Positions 27,508 through 37,378 of a stretch of DNA of 64,000 bases are shown piece after piece. The stretch covers positions 248,001 to 312,000 of the forward strand of contig CAWBGY010000014.1 in the NCBI GenBank assembly GCA_963788505.1. The letters run 5' to 3'. The notes below the pieces were generated by a model that saw nothing but the letters and a program-made list of their open reading frames with translations, did no database searches and was not told where the DNA came from. The position numbers and the translations under genes were made by a program. The DNA comes from JAIQFF01 sp963788505. GTDB lineage: Bacteria > Acidobacteriota > Terriglobia > Terriglobales > Acidobacteriaceae. Position 1 is the stretch's first letter. Each line of letters starts with the position of its first letter.

Positions 27508-28692
27508 CTACCGCCAGTTCGCAGGCACGTCCACATACGAGCGGTCCAGCGCGGCGATGGATGTGCATCCGAGCAGCTTGAGGGTGCGGTCCACGTCAGC
27601 CCGCAGGATCTGCAGCGCTCGGGTGACGCCGGCTTCTCCGGCGGCGGCCAGGCCGTAAGCATAAGCGCGCCCGCACAGAACGGCCTTCGCGCCCAGGCAG
27701 ATGGCCTTGACGATATCGGAGCCGCGGCGAATGCCTCCGTCCATCAACACTTCAATCTTGCCGTCCACCGCGGCCACCACTTCGGGCAACGCCCGCAAGG
27801 ACGCAGCAACCCCGTCGAGCTGGCGTCCGCCGTGATTCGAGACCACCACGGCCGCAACCCCTTCATCCATGGCACGACGAGCATCGTCTCCCGTAAGCAA
27901 ACCCTTGATGACGATCGGTCCGGGCCACAGGCTGCGAATCCACCGCAAGTCTTCCCAAGTCACCGCCGAGCGCGCCAACGCAGCTCCCACGTCAACCAGT
28001 CCCATCGGCCCCTGCCCAGGGACGACAACGTTCGGCAGCTTGGAAAGACCGCCGTCGAGCAGGTAACTGGCCAGCCATCCCGGACGCGCCAGCATCTGGT
28101 GCAGGAACGGAATCTTGGAGAGCAAGCTGCCGCCCATCAGTTCTTTCATGCCATTGCGGAAATCGCGCTCGCGCATTCCCGCTACCGGCGTGTCAATGGT
28201 CACCACCAGGGCGGCGCAGCCGGCTGCGCGGGCCCGTTCGATCGCCGCTTCGGAAGCCTCTCGACCTCCCATCAGGTACAGTTGAAAGCACACCGGCCCA
28301 ACGGACGCGGCTTTGACGTCTTCCACCCGGTGTCCGGAAATGGTTGAGAGAATGTAGGCCGTGCCCGCGGCTCCCGCGGCTCGCGCGGCACCGGCTTCGC
28401 CGTCCGGATGCATCAGCCGGCTGTAGCCGACCGGGGCCAGCAAAGCGGGAAAGGAAACGTCGAAGCCCAACACCTTCGTCCGCAGGTCGCAATTGGACAC
28501 TGGTACGGCGTAACGCGGCCGGAAGGTGACGTCATCAAACACGCGGCAGTTTTCGCGCAAGGTGAATTCACCATCGGCTCCGCCATCGAGGTAATCAAAG
28601 ACCGGCCGGGGCAGTCGAAGTCGGGCCAGGGGCCGGAAATCGCCAATACTCACCACATGAGGAGATGCCACCGCTCGCGACGCTCTGCTCAT
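27508..28692 (-). CDS. Alpha-hydroxy-acid oxidising FMN enzyme (L-lactate dehydrogenase/oxidase-like)
   Basis: A 394-residue FMN-dependent TIM-barrel enzyme of the lactate oxidase / LldD / glycolate oxidase family. Signature segments are FDYLDGGADGEFTLREN, LLAPVGYSRLMHPDGE, the substrate/FMN strand CFQLYLMGG, IVIKGLLTGDDA, and the active-site VVVSNHGGRQLDG with the catalytic His, then VLMDGGIRRGSDI. I start at the ATG at 28690-28692; the open frame extends to 28857 without family similarity. The downstream permease gene supports L-lactate as substrate; other 2-hydroxyacids remain possible. Confidence 0.88.
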   Translation of the reverse strand: MSRASRAVASPHVVSIGDFRPLARLRLPRPVFDYLDGGADGEFTLRENCRVFDDVTFRPRYAVPVSNCDLRTKVLGFDVSFPALLAPVGYSRLMHPDGEAGAARAAGAAGTAYILSTISGHRVEDVKAASVGPVCFQLYLMGGREASEAAIERARAAGCAALVVTIDTPVAGMRERDFRNGMKELMGGSLLSKIPFLHQMLARPGWLASYLLDGGLSKLPNVVVPGQGPMGLVDVGAALARSAVTWEDLRWIRSLWPGPIVIKGLLTGDDARRAMDEGVAAVVVSNHGGRQLDGVAASLRALPEVVAAVDGKIEVLMDGGIRRGSDIVKAICLGAKAVLCGRAYAYGLAAAGEAGVTRALQILRADVDRTLKLLGCTSIAALDRSYVDVPANWR

Positions 28693-28951
28693 CGCCTGTC
28701 TCCAACTGGAAAGCCGGTTCGCTCCACGGATTGTCCCCCGAACTCTGTACTTGGATTTACCGAAACACGCGATTATACCGGAGAGCAAGTGAGAGAGCGC
28801 GAGTTGGAATTGAAGCGAACCGGCCAGAGCAATTCGTGAGCGATATCTTTTTGGCACTCTCTGGGCCTGTGATATGACTTAAATTCCAATCTCCAGAACA
28901 ACCGGATGGGCCACCGGCTCGTCTGAAATCCACAAATGGCGGTGCTTTGCA

Positions 28952-31129
28952 ATGATCAAGTCTCATGCTCTCCGGCTGCTGGGCATTTCAATGGTTGGGC
29001 TGCAATTGTTTGCCGCGGCGCAAAATACGGTCGGACGCCCGATCAAGTATGCAACGGAATACGACTGGTCGATGAGCCCGTCCGAGGAACTGGGTCAGCC
29101 AGGAAGTAAAACCGTCAGTCTCGCCGCGTGTCCTCCCGGCGTAAAGGGCAACGAACCAGCCTATTGGGTCCTTATTAACGGGTCGGAAGCAGCCCAGGTC
29201 ACGGGTGGAACCTGCGCCGGAGACGGCCGTCCGGGAACGCTGCGGTTTGTGAGCCAGCGTGCGCATGCCAGGGGAGAGACTCTTTCGAGCGCATCCGGCG
29301 GACTGCAAGAGGCCCTCATCGCGGCCCGCTATGCGCCTACCAATCCTCCCGGTACTCCGCAGTCGGGCACAGTGGTGGTGCCGCCCAGGGAATTGAAGGC
29401 ATTTGCTCGCGTCTCCATTCGTTCTTCCAACCTGACCGTGGACTTCTCAGGATCGATCCTGGAGTGCTGGATGGACGATACCTGTATCTTTGTCGGCGAC
29501 CCCTCCAATGCCAACGCCTACCAGGACATCACTCTGATCAGTCCCCGCGGGCGGCCGACCATTGCGCATGGACAAAAACCCTTCATCGAGGTGAACGCCC
29601 AGAAGACCAGGCTGTTCAATGTGTCCACCAGAATTCCGCTGTCGGGCGGAACCTTTGGCAGTTACGTACAAGTGGACGACGACGAGTCCTTCCTTCTGGA
29701 TGGGTTGGATACAAGCCTCGGCGGCGGCGGCGTGCGCTGCGACGCCACCGTCTGCAATCCCATAATCCACGCCCCGGGATCGTTCCACGTTTTCCCGGGC
29801 GTGGGCTGGTTGAAAAATCTGAACATCTCTCTCCAATGCGGCGGGAATGGAATTGACTGGCAAGCCGGCAATACATTGCGGATTTCCGACAGCGTGATCC
29901 AGGGCTATGCGCAATATGGCGTCCGGGCAGGCGTGCGACTGGGCGGCTATGGCGGGTTTGAGCTCACCAATGTCTACGAGGAAGTCGGGGCCTGCCCAAA
30001 TCCGGCGGGCAGGATCGGGCAGGCGGGAGTGATCGCGCAGGGCAACCAGGTCAAGATCCAGGGCGGAGAAGCGCCGACGGGAGCTATCCCTCAATTCGCC
30101 AGAAACGGAAATACGGATTACCGCTATTACATTGTTGCCCGCCACCCCCGGTACGGAGCGTCGAATGCCCTCTACGCCGGCAGAGCCCTGACCAATGGGG
30201 TAGGCAGTATCGTCGTAACCACCCCCGATATCGGCGGTGCCACCAGTTTCGATTTGTTACGCGTTACCGAGATTGTGGGCCAGGTTCAGCAAGCGCCTTA
30301 CGGAACTGGAAACTATGCCGTGCTCACGAACGTTGCTCGCGCCTCGGCCTGCTCCAACGGCGTGTGCACCTTCACCGATACCCAGGCCGCGCCCCAGTCC
30401 TACAACGTGGCCCTCCCCACCTACTTCCCGCTGCTGAACTTTTGGCCGGGCAACCTGGTGTTAAGCGCGAGCGCGGATGGCACCAGCGTGCTGGCGGGAG
30501 CGCGAGCCTGGATGGATAGTGCTCCCTCCAATGTGGTTGCGGTCCAGGGCCCCACCGCGCCCGCCCTGATCTCCACCAATTGCGATTCCCTTTCCGGTTG
30601 GACCCCGTTGTGGCTGAGCTGTTATTCGGCCATGGCTCCCTCCGTGTTTTACGAGCAGGGAGCCTTCCTGCTCGCGGTCAAGCCCAACGCCGACGGCGGC
30701 CTGCGCACCAACCTTAAAGGCCGCATGAACTTTTCTTCCCTGGGCACCGGCCCCGGACACATCATCACGCTTTCCGACTCCAATTTTCAGAAGACCATCG
30801 CGACCGCCAACAACCGGCCCTTCAACGACGCCAACGACGCCTTCATCGGCTACGACCAGGGGGACGGCAATCCAGCCCACGTCGGGATCAGCTTCGGAGC
30901 GCCGCAGTCACTCTCCAGCTACATCGGAAATGTCGGCGACGGGAGGAAATGGCTGGAGCGTCTTACTTCCACCCTCAAGATGTTTACCGTTCCGGTATCG
31001 ATTCCCTCTCGCCCGCCCGCCCACGCTTCAGATCCCTGTGTCGCGGGCACGGAAACCTGGGACTCCAATTTCATCTATGTCTGCGTAGCGAAAAACATTT
31101 GGAGGCGCGCCCCACTAGCCTCCTGGTGA
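28952..31129 (+). CDS. Large secreted protein, probably beta-helix-like, unknown function
   Basis: A 725-residue protein with an N-terminal signal peptide (residues 1-23, ending AAAQ). The central region (about residues 140-400) is Gly/Asn/Val-rich with repeated short strands (VTVDFSG-like segments, LDGLDTSLGGGGVRC, ISDSVIQGYAQYGVRAGV), as in right-handed parallel beta-helix proteins. Spaced cysteines are frequent. The last about 35 residues (ACVAG-type motif DPCVAGTETWDSNFIYVCVA ending RRAPLASW) look like a separate small terminal module. I do not recognise an enzyme active site. It is probably a surface or extracellular carbohydrate-binding or lyase-like protein. It stands alone, divergent from the lactate genes. 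Confidence 0.72.
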   Translation: MIKSHALRLLGISMVGLQLFAAAQNTVGRPIKYATEYDWSMSPSEELGQPGSKTVSLAACPPGVKGNEPAYWVLINGSEAAQVTGGTCAGDGRPGTLRFVSQRAHARGETLSSASGGLQEALIAARYAPTNPPGTPQSGTVVVPPRELKAFARVSIRSSNLTVDFSGSILECWMDDTCIFVGDPSNANAYQDITLISPRGRPTIAHGQKPFIEVNAQKTRLFNVSTRIPLSGGTFGSYVQVDDDESFLLDGLDTSLGGGGVRCDATVCNPIIHAPGSFHVFPGVGWLKNLNISLQCGGNGIDWQAGNTLRISDSVIQGYAQYGVRAGVRLGGYGGFELTNVYEEVGACPNPAGRIGQAGVIAQGNQVKIQGGEAPTGAIPQFARNGNTDYRYYIVARHPRYGASNALYAGRALTNGVGSIVVTTPDIGGATSFDLLRVTEIVGQVQQAPYGTGNYAVLTNVARASACSNGVCTFTDTQAAPQSYNVALPTYFPLLNFWPGNLVLSASADGTSVLAGARAWMDSAPSNVVAVQGPTAPALISTNCDSLSGWTPLWLSCYSAMAPSVFYEQGAFLLAVKPNADGGLRTNLKGRMNFSSLGTGPGHIITLSDSNFQKTIATANNRPFNDANDAFIGYDQGDGNPAHVGISFGAPQSLSSYIGNVGDGRKWLERLTSTLKMFTVPVSIPSRPPAHASDPCVAGTETWDSNFIYVCVAKNIWRRAPLASW

Positions 31130-31314
31130 GACATTTCGTTGTGCTTCCGACAACTCTCGCTGTCATCCTGGGCAAACTCCAACTGTGAGCACAGCGCGAG
31201 CCTCCAGCAGTGAATCCGCCGATTCGTCCGAAAAAATTGCCATACCTGTCGATTACGCCGCTCCTCGTTCGACATACCAGTGGAGGCAAGGAAAGAGCGG
31301 TTCAGGAGGCAGTT

Positions 31315-31713
31315 ATGGCGAGACACAGCAGAATCTCTGAGACCCTTAGGTCAGTCGCCGGAGGGGCCCTGGTCGGGTTCGGGCTTCATATTTTGTCCGG
31401 GAACCTGGATCGGGCCGCGGCCCAGTTGAGGCACCTCCTCGGCACCCCCACGGGGGAGACGCTCGGGGGCGTGCCCTCGGTCGTTCTGGCGGCTTCACAA
31501 GCCGCGCATGTCTATGCCTTTGACCACCAGGGCTTTTTGCTGGACCTCCTCCGCCTGTTAGGGTCATTCTGGCCGCTGGTTCTTATCATTGTCGGAGCGG
31601 CATTGCTGCAGGACGTTCTCACGGATAAAGTTAAAGCATTGCCGACGCCCGCTAAATATTTTCAAAATAAAAATAGTGGATGTCGATTTTGTTGCCCCTC
31701 GTTCGACGCTTAG
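31315..31713 (+). CDS. Small membrane-associated hypothetical protein
   Basis: A 132-residue protein. The ATG at 31315 is preceded by a good Shine-Dalgarno (CAGGAGGC), so I prefer it to the longer open frame from 31210. Two hydrophobic segments are visible: VAGGALVGFGLHILSG near the N-terminus and FWPLVLIIVGAALLQDVL near residue 90. I do not recognise the family. The C-terminal tail after PTPAKYFQ is Cys-containing and low in hydrophobicity. It sits between the secreted protein and the YCII/sigma pair. Confidence 0.6.
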   Translation: MARHSRISETLRSVAGGALVGFGLHILSGNLDRAAAQLRHLLGTPTGETLGGVPSVVLAASQAAHVYAFDHQGFLLDLLRLLGSFWPLVLIIVGAALLQDVLTDKVKALPTPAKYFQNKNSGCRFCCPSFDA

Positions 31714-31788
31714 ATAGAGCCAAGGTTAATCCGGCCGAGATCGTCCGGAAACCGGCTCACAACCCAAGACTAATAAGGAGATCGAACC

Positions 31789-32163
31789 ATGCGATTCATG
31801 ATGATCGTCAAGCACGCCGAGAAGCAGGGACCCCCGCCGAAGCCGCTCATGGATGCGATTGCGAAGCTGGCCGAAGAGGAAGCCAAAGGCGGCACCATGC
31901 TGGGGAGCGGCGGGCTCGGGCCAACCGCGCTGGGCGCCCGCGTCCGTCTTTCCGGGGGCCAGGTTACAGTCACCGATGGGCCTTTCACCGAGGCGAAAGA
32001 GGTAGTCGGCGGCTATGCGCAGTTTGAGTTGAAATCGAAGCAGGAAGCGATCGAAGGGGCGGTACGCTTCATGGAACTTCACAAGAAGTACTGGCCGGGC
32101 TGGGAGGGCGAGACTGAGGTTCGCCAGATGTTCGGGCCGGAAGACTTCAATCGCCAGGGATAA
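31789..32163 (+). CDS. YCII/DGPF-domain protein
   Basis: A 124-residue protein of the YCII-related (DGPF) family: MRFMMIVKHAEK at the start, central TVTDGPFTEAKEVVGGY with the DGPF motif, and KYWPGWEGETEVRQMF. A strong ribosome-binding site (AAGGAG) precedes the ATG. DGPF proteins are regularly encoded next to ECF42 sigma factors, as here (sigma gene about 400 nt downstream on the same strand), and are thought to be part of the same regulatory unit, though their biochemical role is unknown. Confidence 0.87.
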   Translation: MRFMMIVKHAEKQGPPPKPLMDAIAKLAEEEAKGGTMLGSGGLGPTALGARVRLSGGQVTVTDGPFTEAKEVVGGYAQFELKSKQEAIEGAVRFMELHKKYWPGWEGETEVRQMFGPEDFNRQG

Positions 32164-32197
32164 GGGGCCCGGCGTCGTGGCTCAGTTTCCGAAAGCC

Positions 32198-32476
32198 GTT
32201 AACCACGAGGGACACGAGAGGTACACGAAGCAGTCGTTGAGACCAAAGCCTTCGTGGTACTTCGTGCCCTTCGTGGTTCATGCATTTTGTGGGTTGCATC
32301 CCGTGAAACGGACCCGCTGCCACGTAGTGTCCCGATTCGGCGTTCGCTGCCCTTCTTTGCGCTCTTTGCGGATCCTCTTTGCGAACTTTGCGGTTAAGAG
32401 TCTTAAATGACTCGGGCGAGATCAACCCCTTTACCGCAAAGGACGCAAAGAAGGGCCGCAGAGTTCGCAAAGTTAA
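32198..32476. repeat. Cluster of CGTGG/CACGAAG and TTTGCGG inverted repeats
   Basis: The left block (32198-32281) pairs AACCACGAGGGACACGAGAG with CTTCGTGCCCTTCGTGGTT. The right block (about 32340-32476) pairs GCTCTTTGCGG / CTTTGCGAACTTTGCGGTTAAG with TTTACCGCAAAGGACGCAAAG / TTCGCAAAGTTAAG. The two palindromes lie between the YCII and sigma genes. The same short units recur at 22.5, 25.6 and 27.4 kb. Confidence 0.78.
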
Positions 32477-32558
32477 GCTCGCCCACTCGGGCTGATCCGA
32501 CAAATTAGTAACCACTACCGGGCCGGGTTGCGCCAACGGACTAAAAATGGTGTGATCG

Positions 32559-33873
32559 GTGGCAGTGTCTGCTGCCGACATCCATCGCACGATTGACGCA
32601 GTCTGGAGGATCGAGTCGCCCGAGGCTCATCGCCGGACTGACCCGGATCGTACGCGATGTGGGTGTGGCCGAGGACCTGGCACAGGATGCGCTCGTGGCC
32701 GCGCTCGAGCAGTGGCCGAAGTCGGGCGTTCCGGACAACCCGGGCGCCTGGCTGATGGCCAGCGCCAAGCATCGCGCCATCGATCACTTCCGGCGCAACA
32801 CACGGATTGAGCGCAAGCACGAGGAACTCGGCCGTGAGGGCGTGGTGCAGAAGATCGGGGCCCGCGAGGTCCGGGCAGGGGAAGTCCTCATGGAAGATCT
32901 CGACGCCGCTCTCGACGATGATGTGGGCGACGACCTGCTGCGTCTCGTCTTCATCTCCTGTCATCCTGTGCTCTCGACCGAGGCGCGGATTGCGCTTACG
33001 CTGCGGCTGCTCGGAGGTCTGACCACGGACGAGATTGCCCGCGCCTACCTCGTCCCGGAGCCTACGGTCGCCCAGCGCATCGTGCGCGCCAAGCGCACTC
33101 TCGCCGAGGCGCGAGTTCCCTTCGAAGTCCCGCGCCGGGCCGAACTGGCCGAGCGTTTGTCATCGGTGCTGGCGGTCATCTACCTTGTCTTCAACGAAGG
33201 CTATTCGGCGACCGCCGGAGATGACTGGCTGCGGCCCGCGCTCTGCGACGAGGCGCTGCGCCTGGGACGCATCCTGGCTGAACTGGCTCCGCAGGAGCCC
33301 GAGGTGCACGGCCTGGTCGCGCTCATGGAGATCCAGGCGTCTCGCTCCAGGGCGCGAGTGGGACCTTCGGGCGAGCCGATCCTGCTGTTCGATCAAAATC
33401 GTGCGCACTGGGACCAGTTGCTCATCCGTCGCGGCCTCGGGGCGCTTGGTCGGGCAGAAAAACTGCGTGCCGGCCAGCCCGGCGGCGCGCGGGGTCCTTA
33501 TGTGTTGCAGGCTGAGATCGCCGCTTGTCACGCCCGCGCGCGTACTCCCGAGGAAACGGACTGGGCGCGGATTGTAGGGGTCTACAGTGAACTGGCGCAT
33601 GTCGCGCCTTCGCCGGTGGTGGAACTGAACCGCGCGGTAGCGGTCGGGATGGCGTTCGGTCCAGCCGCCGGCCTCGAGCTGGTCGATACCCTGACCTCTG
33701 AACCCTCGCTCCGGAACTATCACCTGTTGCCCAGCGTGCGTGGTGACCTGCTCAGAAAGCTCGGTCGGTTGGAGGAAGCGCGCGCGGAGTTCGAGCGCGC
33801 CGCGGCGCTCACCCGCAACGCCCGCGAGCGGGAATTGTTGCTGGACCGGGCCCGAGCCTGCACAAAGGCGTAA
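32559..33873 (+). CDS. ECF42-type RNA polymerase sigma factor with C-terminal TPR-like extension, frameshifted near the N-terminus
   Basis: An extracytoplasmic-function sigma factor of about 437 residues. Region 2 reads VAEDLAQDALVAALEQWP and MASAKHRAIDHFRRN; region 4 reads GLTTDEIARAYLVPEPTVAQ. It is followed by a long helical extension (about residues 190-430) with TPR-like repeats (LELVDTL, LGRLEEARAEFERAAAL), the hallmark of ECF42. The N-terminal VSAADIHRTIDAVWRIES lies in another frame from 32559; one surplus C in a CCC run near 32620 explains the break and would give ESPRLIAGL. The start may be GTG at 32559 or 32565. Such sigma factors lack a classical anti-sigma factor; the extension is the likely sensor. 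Confidence 0.88.
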
Positions 33874-33959
33874 TCAACGTCGTCGAGCGCAGGGCCCGCC
33901 AGCGCCATCTTTTACGCCATACGACGCGAGCCCTTGAAAAGAAGAAAGACTCAAGCGGG

Positions 33960-34613
33960 CTACGCCACCAGAGTCACCAGGCCGGTGACCACCAGCGCAG
34001 CGGCCCATACCAGGTTGAGGTTGAGCCACGCCTTGCGGAGGATCGCGAGGCCGAGCTTGCTATAGACCAGCCACGCGATGAGCCCTGTGACCCCAAGGTA
34101 GGCTGCGGTATGGACGCCGGTGGCGAGCACTGCTGCCAGAGGGCTGGCGGCCGCGGACGTGTGATGGTGGCCCAGCATTGGGTCTGCCGCTTCGACCGTG
34201 CCGCTTTCCAGCAGCACCGGCAGCACCATTAAACCCGCACCGTGCGCCGTGGCGATCAGAAACGACCAGAGCGTCAGGTCCCGGAAGCCCACCTGCATGC
34301 GCACCCAGCGCGGGTGGTGATGCCGCACCAGGGAATAAATTCCGAGACCGACCAGAAGCGCGGCCACGGGATAGCGGATGGCCTCCCGCGGCAGCGCCAT
34401 GCCAAGGAATGCCGCCGCCAGCAATACGCTGCCAATGGCCAGCGCGTGGCCCAACGCCATCGGGACGAGCGATCTCGCCACCGCACTTCCCTTCTGCTCC
34501 TGCATCCCCAGCGCCACCGCGAAGAGCCAACCCATCCCGGGGTTGATTCCGTGGTAGGCGCCGAGGAGCAGCATCAGCCACAACGCAGTTGAGCCCATCC
34601 CGGCGTGCATCAT
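33960..34613 (-). CDS. Multi-pass membrane protein coupled to SBP56 gene
   Basis: A 217-residue protein with about six or seven hydrophobic helices. His-rich spots lie between helices (RHHHPRW near residue 98, GHHHTS near 148), and YHGINPGMGWLFAVALG near the N-terminus resembles metal-transporter or sulfite-exporter-like proteins without being diagnostic. Its ATG overlaps the stop of the selenium-binding-protein-56 gene (34610-34613, ATGA), so the two are translationally coupled and probably cooperate. I cannot name a substrate; export of a sulfur product or metal supply for the copper enzyme are both possible. Confidence 0.7.
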   Translation of the reverse strand: MMHAGMGSTALWLMLLLGAYHGINPGMGWLFAVALGMQEQKGSAVARSLVPMALGHALAIGSVLLAAAFLGMALPREAIRYPVAALLVGLGIYSLVRHHHPRWVRMQVGFRDLTLWSFLIATAHGAGLMVLPVLLESGTVEAADPMLGHHHTSAAASPLAAVLATGVHTAAYLGVTGLIAWLVYSKLGLAILRKAWLNLNLVWAAALVVTGLVTLVA

Positions 34614-36027
34614 TGCGGCTCCGAGTAGCAGTACGAGTCAGATGAAGCGTCGCCGCCATCCAGCCGCACCTGGTGCGCACGCACGCCGTCGAATTCGACG
34701 AAAAACTTCTCGTCGATCTTCATCCCGCCCTTCGGGTCCGCATCGAGCTTTACCATCCAACTCTTCACACCATCAGGATAGAACTGCTCGTCCCACGGGG
34801 AGTAGAGCGAGTTGGTGAAATAGACGCGCTTGCCGTCGCGGCTGAGTTCGACCATCTGCGGGCCACCGTTGAGCGCCTGCTTGGGCTTGTTCGGATGGGC
34901 CGCGCGGCGCACGATGCCGCCGAGGTGGACCGAGCCGGTCTTCTTCGGGTTGGCGGGGTCGGAGACATCGTATTGGATGAACTCTCCGGTCCCCCAGCAC
35001 GAAACATAGAGGAAGCGGTCGTCGAGCGACAGGTTGATGTCCGATACCAAGCGGGGGCACCGCCTTGAAGCCTTTCAACAGCGGCGGTAGTTTTTCCGGG
35101 TCAGCGGGCTCGGCGGGGATCTCAATTATCTTGCGGACGGCCCACTTGCCGTTCTTGCCACCGTCTTCGCGATACCACATCCAGATCGAGGCGGAAAGGT
35201 CCTTGAGCGACAGGACCACACCGGCGAAGCCATAGGTTTTATTGGGATCGTGGGAAGGCCGCAGCTCCAGCACCATCTGTTGCTCTGCGCCCAGGTCTAT
35301 TTCCTGCAGGTGGCTGCGCTTGTCCAGGTTCCAAATATGCAGCTTGTGGCCATACTTGCCGGCCAGCAGCAACTCAGGATTGAGTCCGTCTTTCACCATG
35401 TTTGGCGTCCCCCATTCGGAGGTGACCATGGTGTCGTGCCCCAGGTGCCACCAGAAGTCGTAGGCCAGTTGTTGCGGGCCACGGTCCCGTTCCCACTGGC
35501 CCTTCAGCTCAAACGTGTTCGCGTCCATCAGGAAAATGCCACCGGGGCCATCTCCACTGGCCGACCCGAGCGCGCTTCCATAGACGCCGTCCGGACCACA
35601 ATGAATGGTATGCGGCGAGGTGTAGCCGGTCTTCTTGATGAACTCTTCGGGCTCGATCACCTTCACGATCTTCGGCTGCCTGGGGTTCGGCCTTCGTGTC
35701 CAGGATGTGAATCCGCGACGACCCGATGCCCGGTACGATCAGGTAGCGACGCTCCATGTGCGGATGCGGCGCTTGCGGGCAAAGACACGCGCTGCAGGCA
35801 TTCCAGCCGAAGTGGTGCAGTTCATTATCGCCGCGTGGAAAATCCGTTTGCCCGACGAGTCGCCCATATCCAGAGGAACTCGGATCGAGGTCAATGACGC
35901 CCATGGCGTCGCGCTGTCCATTCTTGCCGACGTTGAGCAGAGCGACATACGCCAGGCGCTCTGGCGGGGCTTGCATCGCCATGCCCGGTGACGGGTAAAA
36001 AGTTGGATCCGGACGCATTAAAGCCAT
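34610..36027 (-). CDS. Selenium-binding protein 56 / methanethiol oxidase, two frameshifts
   Basis: An SBP56-family protein of about 471 residues read over three frames. The first (from 36027) has LAYVALLNVG, ELHHFGWNACSACLCPQAPH and YLIVPGIGSSRIHILDT. The second has KTGYTSPHTIHCGPDG, WWHLGHDTMVTSEWGTP and HKLHIWNLD. The third has SDINLSLDDRFLYVSCWGTG and the C-terminal end DGGDASSDSYCYS. Surplus single bases in a G4 run (35682-35685) and a G5 run near 35052 restore continuity (AEPRQPKIVKV and AVPRLVSDINL). Bacterial members are copper-dependent methanethiol oxidases yielding formaldehyde, H2S and H2O2. No Tat signal is visible here, so cytoplasmic or atypical export is possible. Confidence 0.86.
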
Positions 36028-36089
36028 ATTTGTATCTCCTTATCGTGCCCAGATTTATCTTGCCCAGGTTCGCAGCGAGCACCGGCCTC

Positions 36090-36911
36090 TTAGGCTTTCA
36101 CCGCGATCACTTCCAGATACTCCGATGAAACTACGGTGAGTTCATCTCCTCCGCGATTGTGCGCGGACCACAAGGCTTCCAGTTCGTGGCGCAGTTCTCT
36201 CGCGTCCGATTCATCCAATGAAGCAAACGCGCGATTGGTAGGCCCATAGTACTGCCGGAAAAACTCTACCACCTCTGCCGGCGGGAAAGGGTAGGTGAAG
36301 CTATATTGGCGATGCGTCATCGTAAGGTCGGATACTCCGTGGCCCAGCCTCTCGCGCACTACCGCCTCATCGCCCCACAACACCGGAGCCGGCATGCCGG
36401 AAGGAGCGATGAACTTGGCGAAGGTCTTGAACATTTGTCCAATGAACCCTTCCCGCGTCCAATTTCCCATCGCGATGGTACCTCCGGGACTGCACACTCG
36501 TAGCAGCTCGTGCGCCACGAGTTCCGGCCGCGGGGCAAACATCGCACCGACCAGGCTGGTCACAACGTCGAAGCCGGCATCTTCAAACGGCAGTGCTTCG
36601 GCGTCGCCCTCGATGAAACGAGCGTTGAGACCTTCTGCCTTGGCGCGCGCCTGGGCACGCTGCACCAGGTTCGGCGCGATGTCCACGCCGGTGACATTTA
36701 CACCGTCCCGCGCCGCCCATAGCGCAACCTGGCCCGAGCCGCACGCCACGTCGAGCAGCTGGCAACCAGCGGGAACATCGAGTTGTTCGTAGAAAATGCG
36801 CGCGCCCTGCTCCATATACCGCGAAAAGCGGTCGTAGTCTCCGGCCATCCACGTTTCTTTTAATCGTAACTTCAAACTGTTGCCTTCCGGTGTAGTTGTG
36901 ATGGTGCTCAT
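36090..36911 (-). CDS. Class I SAM-dependent methyltransferase
   Basis: A 273-residue methyltransferase. SAM motif I is LLDVACGSGQVALWAA (about residues 47-62), followed by VTGVDIAPNLVQRA, GDAEALPFEDAGFDVVTS and a post-III loop RVCSPGGTIAMGNWT, as in UbiE/arsenite-methyltransferase-like enzymes. The ATG at 36909-36911 is chosen because a Shine-Dalgarno (GGAGGAAAC) lies directly before it; the open frame extends to 36992. The substrate is unknown. It follows the SBP56 gene on the same strand but with its own ribosome-binding site. The 467 nt upstream of it contain no gene I can support. Confidence 0.83.
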   Translation of the reverse strand: MSTITTTPEGNSLKLRLKETWMAGDYDRFSRYMEQGARIFYEQLDVPAGCQLLDVACGSGQVALWAARDGVNVTGVDIAPNLVQRAQARAKAEGLNARFIEGDAEALPFEDAGFDVVTSLVGAMFAPRPELVAHELLRVCSPGGTIAMGNWTREGFIGQMFKTFAKFIAPSGMPAPVLWGDEAVVRERLGHGVSDLTMTHRQYSFTYPFPPAEVVEFFRQYYGPTNRAFASLDESDARELRHELEALWSAHNRGGDELTVVSSEYLEVIAVKA

Positions 36912-37378
36912 GTTTCCTCCAGTGTTTTTAATTTGCCTGCAACAAGAGCGCGGACCGCGTCGATCGTCATGGCCGATACGCCCATTTCCCATTCATCGCT
37001 AAGCACGTCTCGTCATCGGCCCAGTCCGATGGGGCGAAATGTTGCTTTTCCTCGAGCGACACTGAGCATCTTCCCGCTTTGTTGGTGCGTTCGGCGTTGG
37101 CGATCCCCATCCTTTCGTTCGCATTAAGGACCTCTCGACCAAGGCTTCGTAGCTTGCATCAAAGGCACATTGGGTTCCCCGCTCTGGAAGTTCATCGACG
37201 TCGACTTGAATCACTTTTCGCATCCTGCCAGCGACTTCGACGACGCCTCACTATGCACCACCACCGCAAGGCCCACATCTTACCCGCGCGTCCGACTTTC
37301 TTGCTCACAGCAGTGTTGCCGTATGATGGTTTGCTCCAGAGTCCGTAGGGGTTTGCAGGAAGTCCCGCGGAGGCTTGC

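Noticed and set aside
32593..32612. TTG at 32593 as the start of the ECF42 sigma gene.
   Set aside because: It would cut off the conserved VSAADIHRTIDAVWRIES start, which is present in another frame just upstream; a one-base error explains the split better.
36999..37223. A 74-codon minus-strand frame in the gap before the AraC gene.
   Set aside because: The first half looks protein-like, but there is no ribosome-binding site or family, and the end is low quality. I see nothing supportable in 36912-37378.
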